Source: Methanomassiliicoccus sp. UBA6 (GTDB taxonomy: Archaea > Thermoplasmatota > Thermoplasmata > Methanomassiliicoccales > Methanomassiliicoccaceae). Taken from it: a stretch of DNA of 26,513 nucleotides. The position numbers and the translations under genes were made by a program. The notes below the pieces were generated by a model, which was given only the letters and a program-made list of their open reading frames with translations, was not told the DNA's origin and made no database searches. Below are positions 7,056-12,335 of this stretch, in pieces. The stretch lies in assembly GCA_002508545.1 (NCBI GenBank), contig DAVH01000007.1:4501-31013 (forward strand), read 5' to 3'. How positions within the stretch are numbered: the first letter of the stretch is position 1; each line of letters begins with the position of its first letter.

Positions 7056-7326
7056 TAGACTGGCACAGCCTGTCGCGACACGGGCGCCAAAACGTCTTCC
7101 CGAGACATCACCGTTGATATCAATGCAACGCAATAACGTCTAATATCCAGAAAAATGGCAAATGTTTCGATGTAATGTTACGAATATAGTAGCGATGCCG
7201 CCTCCATCGAACGAGAACGCGTCGGAAGCTAGATGCACCTACCGAACAGTTTAATAATAATATGGGGGATTTCGACCCAGTCCGGGCCTTGTTATCATAT
7301 ATCAAGCCCGGCGGAGCGAATTTCCT
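7056..7326. other. AT-rich divergent intergenic region with palindromes
   Basis: About 270 bp separate the radical SAM gene and the malic enzyme. The part from roughly 7110 to 7310 is clearly more AT-rich than the coding surroundings. It holds two perfect 10-bp palindromes: TGTCGCGACA (7071-7080) and TTGATATCAA (7114-7123). There is also a TATA-like TTTAATAATAATATG (7249-7263) and a promoter-embedding inverted repeat (7282-7311). I see no convincing gene; an open frame spanning it antisense has no recognisable domain. Confidence 0.5.
7282..7311 (+). promoter_or_regulatory. Malic enzyme promoter inside an inverted repeat (candidate operator)
   Basis: CATATATC (7296-7303) is centred about 27 bp before the ATG at 7327, which has no Shine-Dalgarno, so the mRNA is probably leaderless. 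The TATA box is flanked by CCGGGCCTTG (7282-7291) and CAAGCCCGG (7303-7311). These arms are complementary over nine pairs with one extra C in the left arm. A regulator binding both arms would cover the TATA box. No regulator is identified. Confidence 0.5.
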
Positions 7327-8673
7327 ATGACGATGGACAAGAAGACCGAGGAAGAGCTGTTGAAAAAGGCGTACGAGCCGGCCAGGCTGGCCATGAAGTA
7401 CCATCCCTTCTACGAGGGAAAGATCGAGATCACTGCCAAGTGTCCGGTCAGGAACTTCCAGGACTTCGCCATTTGGTACACCCCCGGCGTAGCGGAGCCG
7501 TGCAAGGACATCAAGAAGAACCCCGAGAAGGTCTACGAGCACACCAGCAAGGGGAACATGGTCGCCGTGGTCTCCGATGGCACGAGGGTCCTGGGTCTCG
7601 GGGACATCGGTCCCGAGGCCGGTTTGCCGGTGATGGAGGGAAAGGCCCTCTTGTTCAAGTACCTGGGCGGAGTGGACGCAGTGCCCATCTGCCTGGCGAC
7701 CAAGGACCCCGAGGAGATCATCAAGACGGTGAAGTACCTCGCCCCCTCCTTCGGCGGCATCAACCTCGAGGATATCGAGAACCCCAAGTGCTTCGAGATC
7801 CTGGACCGCCTGCGGGCGGAGATGGACATTCCGGTGTGGCACGATGACCAGCAGGGCACCGCCACCATCGTTACGGCTGGCGCCATCAACGCCCACAAGG
7901 TCGTTGGAAAGAAGATCCAGGAATCGAAGGTCGCGATGGTCGGCGCCGGCGCCGCGAACATCGCCATCGCCCGGGTCATGGTCGCCGCGGGCTTCGACAT
8001 CAAGAACATCGTCATGTGCGACAGCAAGGGCACGCTGCACAAGGGCCGCGAGGACATCAAGAACTCGCACGCCGAGAAGTGGTTCATGTGCACCCACTCC
8101 AACGCCAGGAACGTGGTCGGCGGGATCAAGGAGGCCATGGAGGGCGCGGACATCCTGGTCGCCGCTTCCCGCCCCGGCCCCGGCGTCATCCAGAAGGAGT
8201 GGGTGAAGGGCATGGCCAATGATGCCATCGTCTTCGCCACCGCCAACCCCATCCCGGAGATCTGGCCTTGGGAGGCCAAGGAGGCCGGGGCGCGCATCGT
8301 GGCCACCGGACGCTCGGACTTCCCCAACCAGGTCAACAACTCTCTCGGGTTCCCGGGCATCTTCCGCGGCGCCCTGGACGTTCGCGCCAGGACCATCACC
8401 GACGAGATGTGCATCGCCGCCGCCCTGGAGATCGCCAAGACCGCCGAGGACAAGGGCCTCACTGACGAGTACATCGTGCCGACCATGGACGACTGGGAAG
8501 TGTTCCCCAGGGAGGCCGTGGCCGTCGGCCTGAAGGCCATCGAGACCGGCGTGGCCCGCGTGAAGCTGAGCCGCGACGAGCTGTGGGCGCGGGCCGAGGG
8601 CGCCATCAAGCGGGCCAGGGACGAGACCAAGCTGCTGATGGACACCGACTTCATCCGCGCTCCGCCAGAGTAA
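7327..8673 (+). CDS. NAD(P)-dependent malic enzyme
   Basis: Malic enzyme oxidatively decarboxylates malate to pyruvate, linking C4 and C3 metabolism. The 448-aa length is that of the short prokaryotic form. Visible landmarks are the catalytic Tyr in IWYTPGVAEPCK (Y51) and VVSDGTRVLGLGDIGPEAG (83-101). The catalytic Lys is in PVMEGKA (K106). Metal ligands lie in INLEDIENP and VWHDDQQGTA. The Rossmann nucleotide loop is VGAGAANIA (205-213), and TGRSDFPNQVNN is near the C-terminal part. Cofactor preference (NAD or NADP) cannot be read with confidence. It is a cytosolic enzyme. The PPC-domain gene follows after 35 nt and could be cotranscribed. Confidence 0.95.
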   Translation: MTMDKKTEEELLKKAYEPARLAMKYHPFYEGKIEITAKCPVRNFQDFAIWYTPGVAEPCKDIKKNPEKVYEHTSKGNMVAVVSDGTRVLGLGDIGPEAGLPVMEGKALLFKYLGGVDAVPICLATKDPEEIIKTVKYLAPSFGGINLEDIENPKCFEILDRLRAEMDIPVWHDDQQGTATIVTAGAINAHKVVGKKIQESKVAMVGAGAANIAIARVMVAAGFDIKNIVMCDSKGTLHKGREDIKNSHAEKWFMCTHSNARNVVGGIKEAMEGADILVAASRPGPGVIQKEWVKGMANDAIVFATANPIPEIWPWEAKEAGARIVATGRSDFPNQVNNSLGFPGIFRGALDVRARTITDEMCIAAALEIAKTAEDKGLTDEYIVPTMDDWEVFPREAVAVGLKAIETGVARVKLSRDELWARAEGAIKRARDETKLLMDTDFIRAPPE

Positions 8674-8708
8674 ACCCCTTATCCCTCTCTTTTTCATTTG
8701 GTGAGCGT

Positions 8709-9152
8709 ATGAAATACTCCGAGGCGGCCAGGGGCCGGGTCTTCATCATCCGGCTGGAGCAGGGCGAGGTGGTCCACGAGGTTCTGGAAAGATTCGCTTC
8801 GGACCACAGTGTCCGCTGCGCGGCCCTGCTCATGGTCGGCGCCGCCGACCGCGGCAGCGCGATCGTCTGCGGCCCCCGGGACGCCGACGCCCGTCCGGTC
8901 GAGCCCTTAAGGCACACGCTGCCGGACGTGCACGAGATGACCGGCGTGGGTACGCTATTCCCGGACGAGGACGGAAAGCCGATGCTTCACGTTCACGCCG
9001 CGTTCGGCCGCGAGGGGAAGGCGTCGGCGGGATGCGTCCGCAGCGGCGTGGTGGTGTGGCAGGTGCTCGAAGTGATCATGTTCGAGCTCATCTGCCCGAG
9101 CGCCCGAAAGGTCCGCGACGCGGAAACGGGCTTCGAGCTCCTCGAGCCCTAG
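8709..9152 (+). CDS. PPC/DUF296 domain protein
   Basis: This 147-aa single-domain protein matches the PPC (plant and prokaryote conserved, DUF296) fold. It shows FIIRLEQGEVVHEVLERF at 12-29, then CAALLMVGAADRG, the His pair PMLHVHAAFG (H94, H96), and VVVWQVLEVIMFEL. Bacterial and archaeal members are trimeric with a possible metal site; some are annotated as DNA-binding, but the molecular role is unknown. The usual Gly-Gly-His after the HVH strand is replaced by SAGCVRSG, so one metal-site histidine appears to be missing. The ATG at 8709 has a GGTGA ribosome binding site just upstream, and T-rich sequence precedes it. It lies 35 nt after the malic enzyme. Confidence 0.82.
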   Translation: MKYSEAARGRVFIIRLEQGEVVHEVLERFASDHSVRCAALLMVGAADRGSAIVCGPRDADARPVEPLRHTLPDVHEMTGVGTLFPDEDGKPMLHVHAAFGREGKASAGCVRSGVVVWQVLEVIMFELICPSARKVRDAETGFELLEP

Positions 9153-9170
9153 GGCTAGGAGCGAGACGTT

Positions 9171-9199
9171 AAAAAATGAGCACTGGGCGCTGGCGCGCC
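9171..9199 (-). terminator. Candidate terminator between convergent PPC and aEF-1 beta genes
   Basis: A short hairpin, GGCGC(TGGC)GCGCC on the plus strand (9186-9199), is followed on the minus strand by a run of six T (9171-9176). On the plus strand it is followed by GAAGGGGTTTT. T-runs terminate archaeal RNA polymerase, so the minus-strand aEF-1 beta transcript probably ends here. The plus-strand transcript may also end within this 57-bp gap. Confidence 0.45.
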
Positions 9200-9209
9200 G
9201 AAGGGGTTT

Positions 9210-9476
9210 TCAGACCAGGGTGACGGTGGTGTTCTCGACGCTCTGGACCTTGGGGATGGACCTGAGGGCCTCCTCCAGCTTCTCGATGATGCCCGAGGTG
9301 TCGTCCATGATGGCGGTCACCTCGATGATCTTGAGGCCGAAGGCGAAGGGCTTGATGGAAACGCTGTTGATCCCTACGCCGTCCGGGAGCACCGAGGGCA
9401 AGGCCTTGACGATCTCCTCGGGGTTGACCTCAGGGCTCTCAGGAACGACGTTGTAAACGGCGGCAACTTTTCCCAT
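9210..9476 (-). CDS. Archaeal elongation factor 1-beta (EF-1 beta)
   Basis: aEF-1 beta is the nucleotide exchange factor that reloads EF-1 alpha with GTP during elongation. The 88-aa protein has the full archaeal family pattern. It starts MGKVAAVYNVVPESPEV, has VGINSVSIKPFAFGLKIIEVTAI in the middle, and ends KVQSVENTTVTLV. The start is the ATG at 9476, preceded by AGGTGA with five-base spacing. The in-frame GTG at 9485 lies inside that ribosome binding site. The site itself overlaps the stop codon of the Zn-ribbon gene, nine bases upstream, so the two are translationally coupled. Confidence 0.93.
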   Translation of the reverse strand: MGKVAAVYNVVPESPEVNPEEIVKALPSVLPDGVGINSVSIKPFAFGLKIIEVTAIMDDTSGIIEKLEEALRSIPKVQSVENTTVTLV

Positions 9477-9485
9477 GATATTCAC

Positions 9486-9656
9486 CTAAGGTCCGGTGAA
9501 CCCGCACTTGGTGCAGGTGTAGGTTACGCTCTGGTCCCTGCACTTGGGGCAGCGGCCGATCTCGACCTGGCCGCACTCGGGGCACTTGAAGAACGTCATA
9601 CCGTCGTTCTTGCCCAGCCTGACGCCGCATGAGCTGCAAATCTTCTCTGTCTCCAT
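9486..9656 (-). CDS. Small Zn-ribbon protein (COG2888-like, translation-associated)
   Basis: Translation of this short frame gives 56 aa with four CxxC pairs: ICSSC, KCPEC, RCPKC and CTKC. This is the pattern of the archaeal double zinc-ribbon proteins that sit beside aEF-1 beta and are predicted to bind RNA in translation (COG2888). The ATG at 9656 follows GGTGAT with four-base spacing, and a TATA box lies at 9697-9703. The TAG stop overlaps the ribosome binding site of aEF-1 beta. Family assignment rests on the cysteine pattern and the neighbour; molecular function is not established. Confidence 0.88.
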   Translation of the reverse strand: METEKICSSCGVRLGKNDGMTFFKCPECGQVEIGRCPKCRDQSVTYTCTKCGFTGP

Positions 9657-9696
9657 GATGATCACCGAAATTTGAGCCGATAGAGTTTTGTCTTGG

Positions 9697-9703
9697 TATA
9701 TAA
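9697..9703 (-). promoter_or_regulatory. TATA box of the Zn-ribbon/aEF-1 beta operon
   Basis: TTATATA on the minus strand is centred 44 bp before the ATG at 9656. A transcript would start near 9674 and carry the GGTGAT ribosome binding site in a leader of about 18 nt. It lies just past the end of corA. Confidence 0.6.
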
Positions 9704-9717
9704 GACCGCCGTTATTG

Positions 9718-10707
9718 TCAGAGCCAGCCCCGACGCCTGAACAATAGGATCATCAGAACGGCGATGACGACCATCGCCCCCACCACACCTGGATAGCCGA
9801 TCGGCGACCTTAGCCCGGGCATATAGGCGAAGTTCATCCCGAAGAGCCCTACGATGAAGGTGAGCGGCGCGAAGACCACCGAGATCACCGTCAGCACCTT
9901 GACGATCTTGTTGAGCTGGTTGCTGACGTTGCTCTGGTAGATGTCGAGCATCTCCGACAGCATGTCGCGGTGCGTGTCCACCGTGTCCATGAGCTCGATG
10001 GTGTGCTCGTAGGCGTCGCGGTAGTACGGGGCGGTGTAGTCGTCCACCAGGTCCGACTGCCCCTTGACCAGGATGTTGATCGCCTCCCGCAGCGGCCAGA
10101 TCGCCTTCCGCACCCTGATGAGCACCCGGCGGATGCTTTGGATCTCCTGCAGCGACCCGGTGCCGGTGTCCTCCAGCACCCTGTCCTGAGCTTCCTCGAT
10201 CAGGTCGCCGAGGTCCTCGGAGATGGCGAAGTAGTCGTCGATGACCGTATCGATGATGTCGTACAGCAGGTAGTCGGCGCCCATCCGGCGGACCTCGTTG
10301 TGCTCGCTGCCCAGGGCCTCCAGGGTCCTGGGGAAGCGGTATCCCGCCGGCACCATGGTGATCAGGTATCCCCCGCCCAGGAGGTTGACGGCCTTGTCCT
10401 CCTCCAGGTCCCGGTCGACCAGCCGCAGCAGCTTCCAGGTGATGAGGATGTGCTCCTCGAAGTCCACCAGCTTCGGTCGCGTGATGAACCTCTCCTCGAT
10501 CTCCTCGATGACCACCGGGTGAAGGTCCAGGCGCTCCCTCAGTGCATCGAGATCGCCCTCGCCGAGCTTGCCCCGCACGATGATCCAGGTGACCTTGCGC
10601 AGGCCGATGCGGTCCAGCGCCTGCCCCATCTCCGCGACCTCCTCGCGGACGACCGCCGAGCTGTCGTAGGACATCACCGTTATGGTCGTGCCGCCGGTCT
10701 CGGACAT
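9718..10707 (-). CDS. corA: CorA-family divalent cation transporter
   Basis: CorA forms pentameric Mg2+/Co2+ channels in the cytoplasmic membrane. The 329-aa protein has a long soluble, acidic, helix-rich N-terminal domain, as expected for CorA. The C-terminus has two membrane helices (about 271-289 and 309-325) separated by the signature GMN (residues 290-292) in GLFGMNFAYMPG, and a basic tail (FRRRG). The usual MPEL loop is MPGL here. The start is uncertain. The ATG at 10707 is preferred, but TTG at 10740 is in frame and could add 11 residues. No clear TATA box or Shine-Dalgarno marks either. The AlkD-like gene is divergent. Confidence 0.9.
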   Translation of the reverse strand: MSETGGTTITVMSYDSSAVVREEVAEMGQALDRIGLRKVTWIIVRGKLGEGDLDALRERLDLHPVVIEEIEERFITRPKLVDFEEHILITWKLLRLVDRDLEEDKAVNLLGGGYLITMVPAGYRFPRTLEALGSEHNEVRRMGADYLLYDIIDTVIDDYFAISEDLGDLIEEAQDRVLEDTGTGSLQEIQSIRRVLIRVRKAIWPLREAINILVKGQSDLVDDYTAPYYRDAYEHTIELMDTVDTHRDMLSEMLDIYQSNVSNQLNKIVKVLTVISVVFAPLTFIVGLFGMNFAYMPGLRSPIGYPGVVGAMVVIAVLMILLFRRRGWL

Positions 10708-10884
10708 CAAGGTGATAAATGGGACGAGGGAGGATTTCAATGCCCCTAAGGCGGCCCCTGAGCACGACCTCCTCGCGCAGGTCGTCGGTCCTGATCTCTC
10801 GGACCGTCAGCTCGCGCCCAGCGACGTCCACCAATCCTCATGCTGGGGGCATCGCCGGCAGGCGAGATGGCTCGCATCCGCAGA

Positions 10885-10892
10885 CATTATGC
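10885..10892 (+). promoter_or_regulatory. TATA-like element of the AlkD-like gene
   Basis: CATTATGC is centred about 27 bp before the GTG at 10915, which has no Shine-Dalgarno. This spacing supports a leaderless mRNA beginning at the GTG. The complementary strand reads GCATAATG and might also serve corA, with a long leader. Confidence 0.45.
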
Positions 10893-10914
10893 TCTCGCGC
10901 CCCATGCAGGGTTC

Positions 10915-11619
10915 GTGGTCAAAGAGCAGGTCAGCGTCGAGAGCATCATGTCCGAGCTGAGGGCCCGGTCCGATCCCGAGTCCAGGGTGGGAATGGCCCG
11001 CTACGGGATCGACACCAGCACCGCCCTGGGCGGCACCACCGTCCCGGTGCTGAGGGCCATGGCCCAGCGGGCGGGAAAGGACCACGAGCTGGCGGCGGCG
11101 CTGTGGGCCACCGGCGTGCACGAGGCCCGCATCCTGGCGACGATGGTCGACGACCCGGTCCAGGTCACCGAGGAGCAGATGGAGGCATGGGCCGCGGAGT
11201 TCCGCTCCTGGGACATATGCGACCAGAGCTGCAACAACCTATTCTGGAGAACGCCGTTCGCCTGGCCCAAGGCGTTCGAGTGGTCCCTGCGCCAGGAGGA
11301 GTTCGTCAGGCGCGCCGGCTTCGTCCTCATGGCCGTGCTGGCGGTGCACGACAAGCACGCCGGCGATGAACGGTTCGCGGAGCTCCTGGAACGGATCGAG
11401 AGGGAGTGCGAGGACGAGCGCAACTACGTGCGCAAGGCGGTCAACTGGGCGTTACGGCAGATCGGGAAGCGAAACCTCGAGCTGAACCGCGCGGCCATCG
11501 AGCGTGCGGAGAGGATAGCGGCTCACGACAGCAGGGCAGCGAGGTGGATCGCCGCCGACGCGCTCCGCGAGCTGAGGAGCGAGGCGGTGCAGGCCCGCCT
11601 GCGGGCGAGAGGGCGATGA
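10915..11619 (+). CDS. AlkD-like DNA alkylation repair protein (HEAT-like repeats)
   Basis: AlkD-family DNA glycosylases remove bulky or cationic alkylated bases using a solenoid of helical repeats. The 234-aa protein is almost entirely amphipathic helices. It carries family landmarks: RYGIDTSTALGGTTVPVLR (29-47), FRSWDICDQSCNNLF (96-110), FVRRAGFVLMAVLAVHD and DERNYVRKAVNWALRQIGKRN. An Asp of SWDICD (D100 or D103) is the likely catalytic-site residue. The frame extends upstream to 10840, but that part lacks family sequence. The GTG at 10915 fits both the alignment start and the TATA spacing. It is a predicted cytosolic enzyme. Confidence 0.85.
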   Translation: MVKEQVSVESIMSELRARSDPESRVGMARYGIDTSTALGGTTVPVLRAMAQRAGKDHELAAALWATGVHEARILATMVDDPVQVTEEQMEAWAAEFRSWDICDQSCNNLFWRTPFAWPKAFEWSLRQEEFVRRAGFVLMAVLAVHDKHAGDERFAELLERIERECEDERNYVRKAVNWALRQIGKRNLELNRAAIERAERIAAHDSRAARWIAADALRELRSEAVQARLRARGR

Positions 11620-11738
11620 GCCGAAACCTCATCCTATGAATATATTATGTCAAATAAGGAGCGACCGAGGCATCTCCGGCCCGTCGAGGCCCAAATATCG
11701 TCGCCGCACCGGTCTCCAGCTCCGTACGTTAAGCAATC

Positions 11739-11746
11739 TTTAAATA
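11739..11746 (+). promoter_or_regulatory. TATA box of tRNA-Lys
   Basis: TTTAAATA in an AT-rich patch predicts a start near 11769, giving a 5' leader of about 24 nt before the mature tRNA 5' end at 11793. Confidence 0.6.
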
Positions 11747-11813
11747 ATCAGAGTCTTTACATGGGGTTCTGCAAAGCCAATTAGCTTGCAATGGGCCCGT
11801 AGCTCAGCTAGGT

Positions 11814-11850
11814 AGGATGGTGGGGACAGTTCTCATCGCCGTCCCTAGAA
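11814..11850 (+). other. tRNA intron 1, in the D-loop (37 nt)
   Basis: The intron forms a bulge-helix-bulge. CTAG (11808-11811) pairs with CTAG (11845-11848) as the 4-bp central helix. The three-base bulges are GTA (11812-11814) and AAA (11849-11851). The inner helix pairs GGATGGTGG (11815-11823) with TCGCCGTCC (11836-11844), nine pairs including U-G wobbles, around a 12-base loop. Cutting after the second base of each bulge joins AGCTAGGT to AGAGC and restores a normal D-arm. The outer helix (the D-stem) is offset by two bases, so this is a slightly relaxed motif. Confidence 0.9.
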
Positions 11851-11889
11851 AGAGCATCTGGCTTTTAACCAGGTGGTCCGGGGTTCGAA

Positions 11890-11920
11890 AGGCGCGCGGC
11901 CTTCCCGCACGCTCCGAAAA
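11890..11920 (+). other. tRNA intron 2, in the T-loop (31 nt)
   Basis: The T-stem CGGGG:CCCCG is the outer helix. TTCG (11884-11887) pairs with CGAA (11915-11918) as the 4-bp central helix. The bulges are AAA (11888-11890) and AAT (11919-11921). The inner helix pairs GGCG and GCGG with CCGC and CGC around loop CCTTC, with one C/A mismatch and a bulged T. Cutting after the second base of each bulge leaves T-loop TTCGAAT, with the intron between positions 59 and 60. This is a near-perfect canonical bulge-helix-bulge at an unusual site. Confidence 0.92.
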
Positions 11921-11994
11921 TCCCCGCGGGCCCGCCCTGGAAATAGGAGAGGAACGATGGAAGGTACAACGTTCGGGAAGCCAGCGAGGCGATC

Positions 11995-12002
11995 TTTTAT
12001 TA
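11995..12002 (+). promoter_or_regulatory. TATA box of the rpo operon
   Basis: TTTTATTA predicts a start near 12025 and a leader of about 30 nt. The leader carries GAGGTGAT just before the GTG start of rpoH. This is the only clear promoter I see for the operon. Confidence 0.55.
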
Positions 12003-12055
12003 CCCTGACTCTTAGTCAAAACCAATTTCCAACATCAACGGGCGAGGTGATCTAG

Positions 12056-12328
12056 GTGGTAGAGTCGGATTTGAACGTTTTGGAGCACGATCTCGTGCCA
12101 GAGCATTCCCTGCTCTCGGAGCAGGAGGCCGAGCAGGTCTTGGCCAAATTGAGGATAACCAGGGACCAGTTGCCGAAGATCCGGAGGGACGATGCCTGCA
12201 TCCGGCTCTTGGAGCGCATCGAGGGACCCATCAGCCCCGGCAGGATAATCCAGATCAGAAGGAAGAGCGACACTGCCGAGGAGTTCATAGTATACCGCCT
12301 TGTAATAAGCAAGGAGCTCAAGGGGTGA
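12056..12328 (+). CDS. rpoH: RNA polymerase subunit H (RPB5 C-terminal homologue)
   Basis: RpoH corresponds to the C-terminal domain of eukaryotic RPB5 and joins the lower jaw of archaeal RNA polymerase. At 90 aa it is close to the family size (about 75-85). It contains the conserved LVPEHSLLSEQEAEQVLAK, RITRDQLPKIRRDDACIR, GRIIQIRRKS and YRLVI segments. The GTG at 12056 is preceded by GAGGTGATCTAG, giving a good ribosome binding site at short spacing. It is the first gene of the six-gene operon; rpoB starts seven bases after its stop. Confidence 0.96.
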   Translation: MVESDLNVLEHDLVPEHSLLSEQEAEQVLAKLRITRDQLPKIRRDDACIRLLERIEGPISPGRIIQIRRKSDTAEEFIVYRLVISKELKG

Positions 12329-12335
12329 GAACGAA

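Larger units (their letters stand above)
11793..11934 (+). tRNA. tRNA-Lys(UUU) with two noncanonical introns
   Basis: Removing 11814-11850 and 11890-11920 gives a 74-nt cloverleaf. The acceptor is GGGCCCG (11793-11799) with CGGGCCC (11927-11933) and discriminator G. The D-stem is GCTC (11802-11805) with GAGC (11852-11855). The anticodon stem is TCTGG (11857-11861) with CCAGG (11869-11873), loop CTTTTAA, anticodon TTT at 11864-11866. The variable loop is TGGTC. The T-stem is CGGGG (11879-11883) with CCCCG (11922-11926), and the T-loop is TTCGAAT after splicing. No intron sits at the common 37/38 site. CCA is not encoded. Identity as Lys rests on the anticodon and a G discriminator. Both introns fold as bulge-helix-bulge substrates, so the gene looks functional rather than degenerate. 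Confidence 0.93.

Noticed and set aside
7120..8697. Long minus-strand frame opposite the malic enzyme
   Set aside because: A shadow of the malic enzyme codons extended into the AT-rich intergenic region; no motif.
9662..10834. 390-codon minus-strand frame overlapping corA
   Set aside because: It is in a different frame from CorA and its product is Gly/Arg/His-rich low complexity; only its first 40 or so codons look protein-like, which is not enough for a call.
11793..11934. The tRNA-Lys as a degenerate pseudogene
   Set aside because: Every stem pairs perfectly apart from one terminal U-G once the two bulge-helix-bulge introns are removed, so decay is not a sensible explanation.
11817..12055. 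Short open frames across the tRNA-Lys gene and its downstream spacer
   Set aside because: They read through the tRNA and its introns; there is no ribosome binding site and no protein similarity.
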